NCBI GenBank assembly: GCA_036389315.1
Contig: DASVQF010000001.1
Location: 1 to 64,000, forward strand
Direction of reading: 5' to 3'
Length of the DNA stretch: 64,000 bases
From: DASQYE01 sp036389315
GTDB taxonomy: Bacteria > Acidobacteriota > Blastocatellia > Pyrinomonadales > Pyrinomonadaceae
How positions within the stretch are numbered: the first letter of the stretch is position 1; each line of letters opens with the position of its first letter. Below the pieces are notes generated by a model. That model had not been told where the DNA came from. It saw only the letters and a list, made by a program, of their open reading frames with translations, and ran no database searches. This document shows, in pieces, positions 26,022 through 34,973 of the stretch. Made by a program: the position numbers and the translations under genes.

Positions 26022-27202
26022 TTCTCCAGGGCGGCGGCGGCCGCGCGCTCCTCTACCGTCTCGCTCTCATCTCTCTCAAAGCCTTTCTCGCTCTGCTGCG
26101 GGCGGCGTGCGGAAGCGCGCCACCCTTGCCCGCCCAAGATGACCACATCCGCGAGCCCTGCGCGCTCGAACCACTCGGTCACCTCGGCGCGGCTGTAGCG
26201 ATTCTCAATCGGCGCGCTGAAGCGGTCGAACTGATCCGTGTAGAGCACGCGGAAAGAGTATTTGCGGTAGTGGCCGAGCGGCACGCGCTCCGCCAGGCGT
26301 CGCGTCGCCGGAAAACGTGAGAGCGTGCGCGCGGGCGTCACCAGCCCCAACTCGAAGCCGACGGCAATCAGCCAGGACAATTTTTTGAGCAGCGCGTGCG
26401 GCATCCTGGTCGTCACACGTCGCACCTGCGTCACACCCGAGAGGGCCAGCCGCCGCCATCGCGGCTCGCCTTCCAGATTCCAGTAGAGATAGATGTTCAA
26501 AAAGCCGTCTTCGCGCAGCAGCGGCAGCAGCGTGCGAAATCCTTGCTCGGGGTCTGGCAGGTGGTGCAGCACGCCCAGGCTGTAGAGAAAGTCGAACGTG
26601 CGCGGACGAAAGGGCGGATGATAAATGTCTGCCTGGACGAAATGCGTGTTCCGGTTCTCGCGATTATTGTAGGCGGCGACCTCTATGGCCTGGCTGAAAT
26701 CCATGGCGACGACTTCGCGCGCGCCGCTCCTGGCCATGTAGAAAGTGTGGCGGCCCGTCCCGCATCCGGCGTCGAGGACAAGCGCGCCCTTGAATGAATC
26801 CTCGGCGAAGCGCTCGAAGTACCAGCGAAAGTTGGCTTCGTATTCGGGCAGCATCTCGGAAAACGCCTGCCACTCGTAACCGAAGCTGCGTGCCGTCTCG
26901 CGTTGCGCGCGCGTCGCGCTGTCTTCCCCGTCGGACTTCTTCTTCGCCTCTTTCGGCAACAGACGGGCGGGCAGGCGCGACGCGTGCCGCTCGAAAAAGT
27001 CCGGGTGCATCTCCCACAGCATGCCTTGCAGGTCGGGAGGCAAAAGACGCGGGATGCCGCCGATGACCGGATAGACAGAGCCGCACGCGCACGAGAGCAG
27101 GCCCGTAGAAATCTCGTTGTCCGTGTTTCGCTCGAAAATCTCGGACGAGAGCGCGCCCCCGCAGAGCGGGCAGACGATTAATTGGAGGAGCCTCTGTTTC
27201 AT
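26018..27202 (-). CDS. SAM-dependent methyltransferase with Trm112-like zinc ribbon
   Basis: A 394-residue protein. The N-terminal 50 residues form a Trm112p-like zinc-ribbon (LIVCPLCGGALSSEIF, LLSCACGSVYPVIGGIPRLL). The methyltransferase domain follows with ALVLDAGCGTGRHTFYMARS, VVAMDFSQAIEVA and FDFLYSLGVLHHLPDPEQGF. The stop and start are linked to the upstream gene through TAATG, so the start at 27202 is preferred over a longer frame. It probably methylates a lipid-linked sugar or related small molecule, by analogy with capsule-cluster homologues. Confidence 0.85.
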   Translation of the reverse strand: MKQRLLQLIVCPLCGGALSSEIFERNTDNEISTGLLSCACGSVYPVIGGIPRLLPPDLQGMLWEMHPDFFERHASRLPARLLPKEAKKKSDGEDSATRAQRETARSFGYEWQAFSEMLPEYEANFRWYFERFAEDSFKGALVLDAGCGTGRHTFYMARSGAREVVAMDFSQAIEVAAYNNRENRNTHFVQADIYHPPFRPRTFDFLYSLGVLHHLPDPEQGFRTLLPLLREDGFLNIYLYWNLEGEPRWRRLALSGVTQVRRVTTRMPHALLKKLSWLIAVGFELGLVTPARTLSRFPATRRLAERVPLGHYRKYSFRVLYTDQFDRFSAPIENRYSRAEVTEWFERAGLADVVILGGQGWRASARRPQQSEKGFERDESETVEERAAAAALEK

Positions 27203-28740
27203 TATCGGTTCTGCGCGGGGAGTGCTGCTGCGCTCTTGGCCTCCGGCACGGAGACGATCTTCGGCTGACGCATGGTGCGACGGCGACGGCGGCGACGACC
27301 TTCGGGCGCGCGCTCGACCCTGCCGTTCAGAGTCGCCAGCGCCGCCGAGACCAGAAAGAGCAGCGCGTTCGCCGTCGTGTGCAGCGTAAAGTCGAAGAAG
27401 CTGTGTACCAGCACGGCGAAGCATCCCGACAGCGCCCCGATGGCGACGCCGCGCCGGAACTTATCCTCGCTGCCCGCGCGCCGCAAGCCCAGGCGAAAGA
27501 GCATGACGATGAAGAAGAGCCCGAGCAGCGCGCCCACTACGCCTGCGTCCGAGAGCGTCTGTAGATAATCGTTATGCGCCTGCTCGACCCTCAGCGCGCC
27601 GCTTCGCGTATCGTAACGAGTAAAGATCAGGCCGTAGGAGCCGAGGCCCGTCCCCAGCAGCGGGTGATCGCGGATGATGTCGAGCGTGACTCGCCAGAAG
27701 TGTGCGCGGCCCGTGGTCGGGTCGGCGGAGCTGACGGTTCCCATAAAACGATTGAGGACAGGCTCGCCGCCGAGCATCACTACGCCGGCAAAGATCGAGA
27801 GGATGAGCGCAAGCCCCAATCCGGCCCGCAGCGCCGCGCCGCGAATCCCAGACTTCGCGCCGCCCTCACCCTCGCGCCCTCGTCCTCTGCGAAAGCCCGA
27901 CATGCCGACCAGAAAGACTATCTGCGCGATGAAGCTCAGGATGCCGCCGCGCGAGTTGGTCATAATCAGCGCCACGCCCATCATCAGCGCGGCGAACAGG
28001 TAGATGAAACGCTTGTCGCGCTCCAATCCGCCCGCAAAGAGTATCCCCAGCGGAAGCGCCAGCGCCAGCTCCATATAGCCGGCGAAGTGGTGGCGGTTGA
28101 CGAACGGCCCGAAGGGCAGAGCCTCCTTCAGCTCGCGCATCCAGAGCAGCTTGGTCGGGGAGGTGAAAGATTGTATGAGCCCCAGGATGGCCAGCAGGAA
28201 GCCGAAGATGATGATCGTCCGCACGAGCAGGCGCAGCCGTATGGGCCCATCCGTGAAGGCCAGCACGGCCGCGAAATAGATCAGCAGCGACGCGATCTGC
28301 ACGAGCGAAAGGCGAGTCGAGTAAGGGTCTACGGACAGGCTTCGGACGGTCGCGAAAGAGATGAGGCCGCCGCCCAGCTCACGGCCCAGCGGCAGCAGTT
28401 GCACAAGCCCGACGAGAATCAATCCGACGATGGGCCATTGCAGGGCGTTGCGGCTCAGGCGCAGCCGCCCACTCGTCCAGGCGTCTACGGCCCAGAGCAC
28501 TACGAGGAGCGCCGCGCTGGCTTGAAAGACGGCGAGCGACCAGTAGTGAACCGTCCCGAAGGCGAGCGTCGAGACGACTATCGCCACGCAGATGATAAGG
28601 AAGATAAAGCGGCTCGCCAGGGTGCGGCCGATCTCATCGAGCGGCGTTGTTTGCGCTGCTTGAGGCGGCTGCTCTTCGACTATGTGCGCCAGCGTCTGCG
28701 GCTGCTCTGCCGCCGTTGCGTTGGAGATTGAAGTCGTCAT
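27202..28740 (-). CDS. O-antigen ligase/polymerase family protein (Wzy/WaaL-like), copy 2
   Basis: A 512-residue polytopic protein with about ten to twelve membrane helices between residues 45 and 450. The periplasmic Wzy_C loop is clear: IIRDHPLLGTGLGSYGLIF, then VEQAHNDYLQTLSDAGVVG with the catalytic-type His. A short basic tail of Arg residues (EGRRRRRRRT) follows. It is the second protein of this family in the window and is diverged from the one at 18127-19701. Its first 107 bases overlap the end of the TPR gene in another frame, which is discussed as a finding. Confidence 0.85.
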   Translation of the reverse strand: MTTSISNATAAEQPQTLAHIVEEQPPQAAQTTPLDEIGRTLASRFIFLIICVAIVVSTLAFGTVHYWSLAVFQASAALLVVLWAVDAWTSGRLRLSRNALQWPIVGLILVGLVQLLPLGRELGGGLISFATVRSLSVDPYSTRLSLVQIASLLIYFAAVLAFTDGPIRLRLLVRTIIIFGFLLAILGLIQSFTSPTKLLWMRELKEALPFGPFVNRHHFAGYMELALALPLGILFAGGLERDKRFIYLFAALMMGVALIMTNSRGGILSFIAQIVFLVGMSGFRRGRGREGEGGAKSGIRGAALRAGLGLALILSIFAGVVMLGGEPVLNRFMGTVSSADPTTGRAHFWRVTLDIIRDHPLLGTGLGSYGLIFTRYDTRSGALRVEQAHNDYLQTLSDAGVVGALLGLFFIVMLFRLGLRRAGSEDKFRRGVAIGALSGCFAVLVHSFFDFTLHTTANALLFLVSAALATLNGRVERAPEGRRRRRRRTMRQPKIVSVPEAKSAAALPAQNR

Positions 28741-30025
28741 ACCAGACTATGCCGAAAATTGGGCAGGGCGTTTCCGAATCGCATGCCCCGCGATTGGTAG
28801 AGATACGAACCCCATCGGTTTGAGGCCCGGTCTTAAAATCAATCGTCACGAGATGCCAATCCTGCGACCCCGTGGCGAGCGGTTCCGAGACGCCGAGCTG
28901 CGTGTTGTCGGCCGCATCATAGACGCCTATGACGGGCATGCTCGCGCTCTTCAGCTCCGAGGTGCGAACGTAATATTCCAGGCGGTAAGAGGTCGCGGGC
29001 TCGACCACCAGCAATTGCCCGACGTTGTTAAAGACGAGCTGGCCCGGAGCCTGAAAGCGTATTCGCAGGCTGCGATTGCCGCTGCGGCGGTATCGCTCGT
29101 CAATGCCGATCTGCGCTTGCGCGGCGGAATTGATCTGCCAGTCGAAAGGGTTCTGCTCCGTCTGGCCGATCTCCTCCTCGAAGCCGCCGTTCAAGACCTG
29201 CTCGGCCTTGACGCTCGCAGCGCCCTGCGGGTCAATGTCGCGCAGCAGCTTGAGCGCCGGATGAAAACGTTTGGCCCCGAGCATAGTCAGTATCAAGGAG
29301 CGTCCGGCAGCGCGCTGCTCGATCTTCTCGGCCGCAGTCAAGGCGTCCCATTGCCCGATGGCGTCGCCCAGGCGGTTGTGGCCCGCGAGGTAGACGGCCA
29401 GGTCTGCGTGCGCCGCCGGAGAGTTGCCTGCGGCGCGGCTGATAGCCTGCACGTCCTTGTCGAAGACATGCCAGGCCATGTTGAAGACCTGCGGGCGCAG
29501 GCGCGGCTCCTGCTCGGCCGCGCGATGCAGCTCGGCGAAGGCTTCGTCGACGCGCCCGGCCCTTAAGAGCAGATTGCCTAAGAGCCAGCGCGGCTCCGCA
29601 TAGTAAGGAGCCAGCTCGACCGCTCGCCGCAGAGCCTTCTCGCCGCCGGCCGCGTCTCCCGCATGCTCGCGCGCGCGGCCCAGGTAGACCCACAGCCGGT
29701 AATCGTTGGGCGCGAGGCTGACGGCCTTTTCATACTGTTTGAGGGCGTCCGAGAGTTGCTCGGGCGGGAGGGCCTGCTGTTCGATGGTCGCGACCGCCCA
29801 GTGCGTGAGCGGGTCGTCGGGCGCAAGCTCGGTCGTCCACCGGGCCAACTCAAGCTGGCCGCTCTCAAGGTTCGGCGCGTAATCCGCGACGACGTTGCCC
29901 AAGTACCAGCGCCCCGCATACCAGGAGCCCAGGAGGGCCAACAGGACTGGCACAAGCAGGAGCAGGCGCATGAGAGGGGCACGCACCTCTATCAGTTTTA
30001 GTTGATCTGTCTTGGCCTGGCTCAC
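28634..30025 (-). CDS. Membrane-anchored TPR protein with C-terminal carbohydrate-binding-like domain
   Basis: A 463-residue protein. It has one N-terminal membrane helix (LMRLLLLVPVLLALLGSWYA), then TPR-type helices (ALKQYEKAVSLAPNDYRLW, ALRRAVELAPYYAEPRWLL, AFAELHRAAEQEPRLRP), and from about residue 280 a beta-rich domain (LNGGFEEEIGQTEQNPFDW, SGNRSLRIRF, YRLEYYVRTSELKS, WYDDFNLQR) that resembles a CBM-type galactose-binding fold. The last ~30 residues are low-complexity. The combination suggests a periplasmic scaffold that holds the growing polymer or its synthase, but this is inference. Confidence 0.75.
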   Translation of the reverse strand: MSQAKTDQLKLIEVRAPLMRLLLLVPVLLALLGSWYAGRWYLGNVVADYAPNLESGQLELARWTTELAPDDPLTHWAVATIEQQALPPEQLSDALKQYEKAVSLAPNDYRLWVYLGRAREHAGDAAGGEKALRRAVELAPYYAEPRWLLGNLLLRAGRVDEAFAELHRAAEQEPRLRPQVFNMAWHVFDKDVQAISRAAGNSPAAHADLAVYLAGHNRLGDAIGQWDALTAAEKIEQRAAGRSLILTMLGAKRFHPALKLLRDIDPQGAASVKAEQVLNGGFEEEIGQTEQNPFDWQINSAAQAQIGIDERYRRSGNRSLRIRFQAPGQLVFNNVGQLLVVEPATSYRLEYYVRTSELKSASMPVIGVYDAADNTQLGVSEPLATGSQDWHLVTIDFKTGPQTDGVRISTNRGACDSETPCPIFGIVWYDDFNLQRNGGRAAADAGAHSRRAAASSSANNAAR

Positions 30026-30120
30026 AATTTCTCTACCATGTCAGGAGGCGCTTCGGAGCGTGTTGCTCTTCGCTTCGGTCGGGAGTCAGGCGAAGAAGCT
30101 GGGCCCGAGTGCGCCCCGGA

Positions 30121-31929
30121 CTATTCTCCGCTCAATTGCTCGATCCTGATCCGCATACGTTTGAGTATGACGTGCTCTTCCTCACAGTCGCGCATAATCT
30201 CTCGGACTCGCTCGTCGGAGAACTGCGAGCTTGAGATGAGCACTTCGTCTATGCGCTGCTCGCGGCAGACCGTGCGAAGCTGGCCGTTTCCGGCGTAGAC
30301 GCGCAAGCCGTGAATGACCTTGCCCTTCTTGCGCGGGTCGTCGTCCACGAAACCGACGGGCGCGTATTGCAGCTCGCGGTTATTCAAAAGCTCGCGCAGG
30401 AGCAGCTCGCCCGCGTCCCCCGCGCCGTAGATCAGCACCCGGCATCCGTCGCGCGCGCGGGCCGTGGGCAAAATCTGCCTGAACAAGCGGAAGGCCATGC
30501 GGCTCCCGGCCAGCATCATCAGCAGGAACATGCCGTCCAGGACAAAGACTGCGCGCGAAAACTCGCGGAAGCGAAAGGCGAAGAGGATGGCCAGCACAGA
30601 TGCCACCGAGCCTATCGCGACGCCTTTGCCGAAGACCACCAGGTCGTCAACGCTCGTGTAACGCCAGATGCCGCGATAGACGCCGACGCTCAAAAAGGTC
30701 GCCATCTTGAGAAAGACCAAGAGCGGCACAGTGCGCAGGAAGAGCTGCCAGTCGCGGCTCTCCATCGAGAACGGCCCGAAGACCAGGGCGTAGGCGCTGT
30801 AATAGGCCAGGATAATCAAGACCACATCGAGCAGCACCTCGAAGACTCTGCGCTTGTACGAGAGGTCTACGAGAAATGCGAAGAGCGGAGTCTCTCTGGC
30901 CGAGCGCACCTCCTCCTCGTCATAAACCTTCACGCCCGCCAGGTACACGCCCAGCAGCGTCAACAGCACAGTGAAGCCGAGGATCGCCGCCAGGCTCACG
31001 TCCAGCTTCAATTCACGCACCAGCATCGCCAGCACGCCCGAGAGCGTCGCGAAGCAGTAGAGCATCCAGACGGCCCGCCGCTCGGACATGCCCAGAGCGA
31101 CCAGCCTGTGCGAAGTATGGTCGCGCCCGCCCTGCGAGGCCGCACGCCCCGACAGCTTGCGGAGCACTGTGACGAAGGTCGTGTCGAAGATGGGGATGAA
31201 CAGTATGAGTATGGGCACGGTCAGCACGGGCAGCAGGCTGCGCGAGCGCCCGGCCGTGCCCGCCACGCTCAAGAGCGCCGTGCTTGAGAGAAAGAACCCG
31301 ACGAACATCGACCCGCAATCGCCCATGAAGATCGAAGCCGGGTTGAAGTTGTAGACGAGAAACCCGACGAGCGCGGCGGCAAAGACGGCGAGCATCAGAG
31401 CTTCCGTCAACTGCCCGTTGACGACGAAGTTCAGAGCCAGAAAGACCGAGGCGATGGCCGCAATCCCGGCCGCCAGCCCGTCCATGTTGTCCAGCAGGTT
31501 GATGGCGTTCGTAATGCCGATCAGCCAGAAGATGGTAATCAGCATATTGAGCAGGGCCGAGCGCGTCCAGGTCATGCTCAATCCGTAATAGATGACGAAG
31601 GCCGCGCCCATCACCTGCCCGATCAATTTCTGGTAGGGCTTGGTATGGATGAGGTCGTCAACCAGGCCGACGAGGAACAGAAAGGAGCTTGCGCCGATCA
31701 CCACCCAGGTCTCGCGCGTGTGCGGTAGGAGCAGGAGCGCCGTCAGGATGACCGAGAAGAAGATGCTGACGCCGCCGAGCATGGCCGTAGGCTTCTTGTG
31801 CCAGCGATCAATCTTCGGGCGCGCCACAAGGCCCCACCGCCTCGCGAGCGCACGCACCAGGGGCGTCAACACAAGCGCAAGGACGAGTGAAGTGGCAATC
31901 GCGACTAGAGCTTTCGGGTCAAATGACAT
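30121..31929 (-). CDS. WecA/TagO-type sugar-phosphate transferase fused to CapD N-terminal region
   Basis: A 602-residue membrane protein that appears to be a fusion. Residues 1-330 are a polyprenyl-phosphate sugar-1-phosphate transferase: PTAMLGGVSIF (47-57), the Asp-Asp pair at 91-92, NAINLLDNMDGLAAG (141-155), MGDCGSMFVGF (202-212) and HTSHRL (271-276). Residues about 360-480 hold four further membrane helices like FlaA1/WbpM/CapD, followed by a Rossmann-like CoA-binding-3 domain (RVLIYGAGDAGELLLREL, 497-514; VGFVDDDPRKKGKVIHGLRV). The epimerase/dehydratase catalytic domain of CapD is absent. It probably starts glycan assembly by loading HexNAc-1-P on undecaprenyl phosphate. The ATG at 31929 gives MSFDPKALVA; an in-frame longer option adds no conserved residues. 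Confidence 0.85.
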   Translation of the reverse strand: MSFDPKALVAIATSLVLALVLTPLVRALARRWGLVARPKIDRWHKKPTAMLGGVSIFFSVILTALLLLPHTRETWVVIGASSFLFLVGLVDDLIHTKPYQKLIGQVMGAAFVIYYGLSMTWTRSALLNMLITIFWLIGITNAINLLDNMDGLAAGIAAIASVFLALNFVVNGQLTEALMLAVFAAALVGFLVYNFNPASIFMGDCGSMFVGFFLSSTALLSVAGTAGRSRSLLPVLTVPILILFIPIFDTTFVTVLRKLSGRAASQGGRDHTSHRLVALGMSERRAVWMLYCFATLSGVLAMLVRELKLDVSLAAILGFTVLLTLLGVYLAGVKVYDEEEVRSARETPLFAFLVDLSYKRRVFEVLLDVVLIILAYYSAYALVFGPFSMESRDWQLFLRTVPLLVFLKMATFLSVGVYRGIWRYTSVDDLVVFGKGVAIGSVASVLAILFAFRFREFSRAVFVLDGMFLLMMLAGSRMAFRLFRQILPTARARDGCRVLIYGAGDAGELLLRELLNNRELQYAPVGFVDDDPRKKGKVIHGLRVYAGNGQLRTVCREQRIDEVLISSSQFSDERVREIMRDCEEEHVILKRMRIRIEQLSGE

Positions 31930-32054
31930 AGCTGAGGATGGGCGCGCGCTCGGCCGCTCTTCTTTCCGAAAGAAGCACAAACCCTATTCCATCGGGCGCA
32001 ACAAATCAAGTGGCCGCCGGGGCCGGGCGGGCAGAGGCGCTCGCCCGTGCCCCG

Positions 32055-33026
32055 TTAGCCGCCCCTCCGGCCGGACTGGTAATCAATGACGCTCTTCAGT
32101 ATGCCGTCGAGGCTCATCTGCGGGCGGAAGCCGACGAGCGCGCCGACCTTGCTGATGTCTGGCACGCGGCGCGGCATATCCTCGAACCCTTCTTCGTAGG
32201 CTTCCGAGTAGGGCACCATGACGATCTCGGACTCGGAGCGGGTCAGCTCCTTGATGCGCTGGGCCAGCTCCAGGATTGAGACCTCTTCGTTGCTGCCGAT
32301 GTTGAAGACCTCGCCGACCGCCCCGTCGTGCTCCATCAGCTTGACGAGCGCGCCCACCACGTCGCCGACGTAGCCGAAGCAGCGCGTCTGCGTGCCGTCG
32401 CCGTAGACCGTGACGGGACGACCCGAGAGCGCCTGCTCGACGAAGGTCGGGATGACCATCCCGTACTGGCCCGTCTGGCGTGGGCCCACAGTGTTGAAGA
32501 GACGCACGACGCGCGTGGGCAGCTTCTTCTCGCGCCAGTAGGCGAGGGCCAGGAACTCGTCAATCGCCTTCGAGCAGGCATAGCTCCACCGCCCCTTAGT
32601 GGTCGCGCCCATCACCAGATTGCCGTCCTCGCGAAAGGGCACGTCCATCGAAAGGCCGTAGACTTCGGACGTGGAGGCCACCAGCACGGGCTTCTTCTTC
32701 TTGTTGGCGAGGGCGAGGATGACTTCTGTGCCGCGCACGTTGGTCTCGATGGTTCTGACCGGGCTTTCGACTATGAGCTTGACGCCGACGGCCGCCGCGA
32801 GGTGAAAGATAACATCGCACTGGTCAACCAGCTCGGCCGTGACGGGCTGGTTATGGACGCTGTCAATCGTGTAATGAAAGCGCGGGTTGCCCTTCAGGTG
32901 AGCGATGTTCTGGATGGAGCCGGTCGAGAGGTCGTCTATGATGTAGACATCGTCGCCGCGCTCCAGGTAGGCGTCGGACAGGTGAGAGCCGATAAACCCA
33001 GCGCCTCCCGTAATCAATATTCGCAC
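32055..33026 (-). CDS. NAD-dependent SDR epimerase/decarboxylase (UXS/GalE-like)
   Basis: A 323-residue extended SDR protein. The dinucleotide loop is ITGGAGFIGSHLSDAYL, the catalytic set includes VASTSEVYG and SYACSKAID (Tyr and Lys), and the substrate side has RLFNTVGPRQTGQYGMVIP. The VGPRQTGQYGMVIP segment resembles UDP-glucuronate decarboxylase and GalE-like enzymes rather than GMD. It makes or interconverts a nucleotide-sugar for the cluster, possibly UDP-xylose. The last residues extend to 32055, 74 bases before the next gene. Confidence 0.83.
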   Translation of the reverse strand: MRILITGGAGFIGSHLSDAYLERGDDVYIIDDLSTGSIQNIAHLKGNPRFHYTIDSVHNQPVTAELVDQCDVIFHLAAAVGVKLIVESPVRTIETNVRGTEVILALANKKKKPVLVASTSEVYGLSMDVPFREDGNLVMGATTKGRWSYACSKAIDEFLALAYWREKKLPTRVVRLFNTVGPRQTGQYGMVIPTFVEQALSGRPVTVYGDGTQTRCFGYVGDVVGALVKLMEHDGAVGEVFNIGSNEEVSILELAQRIKELTRSESEIVMVPYSEAYEEGFEDMPRRVPDISKVGALVGFRPQMSLDGILKSVIDYQSGRRGG

Positions 33027-33044
33027 GTTCTTATCAATCCTCCT

Positions 33045-34382
33045 TCAAACTCTTCTTTTCAATCGCGCGGCGGAAGCCGCTGTCGCAGCCTCTCCCGGCG
33101 GTAAGTCAGGCGCGTCCGCAGCATCTTTCTCGTGCAGCAGCTCATGGTAGAGCCTGGTCACATCGCCGACGAGCCGCTCTTTCGTATATTCGCGCTCGAC
33201 GAAGAGGCGGGCGCGCTCAGCCATTGCGCGCCGCAAGCTTTCATCCTCTATGGCCCTTTCGAGCGCGGCCGCAAAAGCTTCTGCCTCTTGCCTGCGCACG
33301 AGCACGCCCCGCTCACACACGGCGTACTCTTCGCGGCGCGCAGCCCCCGCGTTTTGAACCTCACCTCCGAGGAGGTCAACCACTCCGCCGACTCCGACGG
33401 CCACCACGGCTCGCTCGTTGGCCATCGCCTCGATCAGGGTCAGGGGCGTCCCTTCGTTGCGCGAGGTCAGCGCCACTATGTCCAGGCCGGGATAGAAATT
33501 CTCCGCGTCGTCGCGTTGGCCCAGGAAAACAAGCTCGTCACGCCCGAGCCCCAGAGCGCGCGCCTCTTCCCTGAGTTGGCCCAGCAAGTGCCCGTCGCCG
33601 ATGACGAGGAAGCGCACGCGCGGCCCCTCCTCTCCTCTAGCCCGCCGTCGCGCCTTGTACCGGGCGGCGGCCCGCAAAAAAAGGCTGTGATTCTTGATCT
33701 CCGTCAAACGCCCGACGATTCCGACGAGCACTTCCCCGTCGGTCGCGCCCAGCTCTTCGCGCAGCGGGCTTCGCCTCCTGGGCCAATCGCCGAAGGCTTC
33801 CAAGTCCAGCCCCAGAGGAATGACGGCGAACTGGCATGTGCGGCCGACGCCGAAGGTTTCGTGTATCTCGCGGTACTGCTGCGGGCTGATGACGATGATG
33901 CGGTCGGTGGCGACACGGGCGAGGACTTTTTCAACGAGAAGAAAGAGCCGGGTCTTGAGCGGGCCGTAATAACTATGAAAGATGTGGCCGTGATAGGTAT
34001 GTATGAAGCGCACGCGACGCGGGCGTAAGTAAAGCGCCGAGGGCACGAGCCACCTGTAGAGCAGCCCGGCCACACGTCCCACAGTCCCGGCCTTGGCCGT
34101 GTGCGTATGCACAATGTCGGGGCGCTGCCGCAGCAGCTCGCGGTAGAGCTTCCAGACGGCGACCGCATCCCGCGAAGAGATTTCGCGGCTCAGCTCCGGA
34201 ATAATCAAGGGCTCGACGCCGTGCGCGCGCGCGAAGTAGCTCATATCGCCTTCGCCCCGTGGCACTGTGCCCGCGATGAGCGTGGACTCGTGCCCCGACG
34301 CTTGAAGCGCCTCGGTCAGCCACACCACATGGCGCGCGGGCCCACCCACATTGAGCCGCGCGATAATACGCACAACTTTCAT
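33045..34382 (-). CDS. GT4 family glycosyltransferase
   Basis: A 445-residue GT4 enzyme. It begins MKVVRIIARLNVGGPARHVV, the glycine loop of the acceptor domain. The donor domain includes VLVGIVGRLTEIKNHSLFL, and the E-x7-E region is TSRNEGTPLTLIEAMANERA. The C-terminal tail (KDAADAPDLPPGEAATAASA) is low-complexity. It follows the SDR gene with an 18-base gap and is preceded by a hairpin repeat. Confidence 0.88.
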   Translation of the reverse strand: MKVVRIIARLNVGGPARHVVWLTEALQASGHESTLIAGTVPRGEGDMSYFARAHGVEPLIIPELSREISSRDAVAVWKLYRELLRQRPDIVHTHTAKAGTVGRVAGLLYRWLVPSALYLRPRRVRFIHTYHGHIFHSYYGPLKTRLFLLVEKVLARVATDRIIVISPQQYREIHETFGVGRTCQFAVIPLGLDLEAFGDWPRRRSPLREELGATDGEVLVGIVGRLTEIKNHSLFLRAAARYKARRRARGEEGPRVRFLVIGDGHLLGQLREEARALGLGRDELVFLGQRDDAENFYPGLDIVALTSRNEGTPLTLIEAMANERAVVAVGVGGVVDLLGGEVQNAGAARREEYAVCERGVLVRRQEAEAFAAALERAIEDESLRRAMAERARLFVEREYTKERLVGDVTRLYHELLHEKDAADAPDLPPGEAATAASAARLKRRV

Positions 34383-34457
34383 AATCAGCGGTCAGCCGTA
34401 AGCGGTCAGCTATCAGTCAAAAACTTTCGGAGAAGCTGACTGCTGATAGCCGACGGC
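34383..34457. repeat. Imperfect intergenic inverted repeat
   Basis: The 75 bases between the GT4 start and the RmlC-like stop contain AGCCGTAAGCGG...GCTATCAGTCA on one side and TGACTGCTGATAGCCGACGGCT on the other, which pair imperfectly into a long hairpin (AGCCGT, GCTATCAG and GTCA segments match). The shape is like dispersed hairpin elements of many GC-rich bacteria, but only one copy is in this window. Confidence 0.5.
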
Positions 34458-34973
34458 TCAGTCCATCCGAAAGATCGTCTCGGGGTCGTCCTCGTGCCTG
34501 ATTTCGTCCACGCTCTCGCGCCTGCCCTCGCCCATGTAGAGACGGTTGGGGCAGTTGATGACGATGCCGGGCACGGGCCCGATGTTGCGATAGGCGTGGA
34601 CGACCCCTTTCGGCACGAGCACGGCCTGCGGATTGTCTTCGCCCACGGTGAGCGTCATCACGTGGCGATAGGTCGCAGAAGCCTCGCGGTTGTCCCACAT
34701 CCGCAGCTCGAAGTTTGAGGGCCCGATGAAGCAGAAGAAGTCGGCCTGATCGGCGTGCTCGTGCGGCCCGCGCGTCACGCCGGGCAGCGTCGCCGAGATA
34801 TAAGCCATCGCGGGGTGAAACTCTTCCGTTAGCTGGTCATGACGAAAAAGCTCGGCGAGCCACCCGCGCTCATCGTAGAACTTGCGCAGCGGGCGCACCA
34901 GGACATCTCGGATCGCGCCACGGATGAAGAGTTCAGATTGCTGTTGTTGCTGCTGTCCCGGCAGGGGCGACAT
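34458..34973 (-). CDS. RmlC/cupin-type dTDP-sugar 3,5-epimerase-like protein
   Basis: A 171-residue cupin. GWLAELFRHDQL, RGPHEHADQADFF (in place of the usual RGLHYQ) and INCPNRLYMGEGRRESVDEI are the family segments, with VPKGVVHAY as the second barrel strand. The Tyr expected of the 3,5-epimerase may be the one in CPNRLY. The RGxH motif is shifted to RGPHEH, so the substrate may differ from dTDP-4-keto-rhamnose. The ATG at 34973 has GGAGG upstream. The start lies inside the end of the neighbouring nucleotidyltransferase gene, with a 41-base overlap. Confidence 0.75.
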   Translation of the reverse strand: MSPLPGQQQQQQSELFIRGAIRDVLVRPLRKFYDERGWLAELFRHDQLTEEFHPAMAYISATLPGVTRGPHEHADQADFFCFIGPSNFELRMWDNREASATYRHVMTLTVGEDNPQAVLVPKGVVHAYRNIGPVPGIVINCPNRLYMGEGRRESVDEIRHEDDPETIFRMD

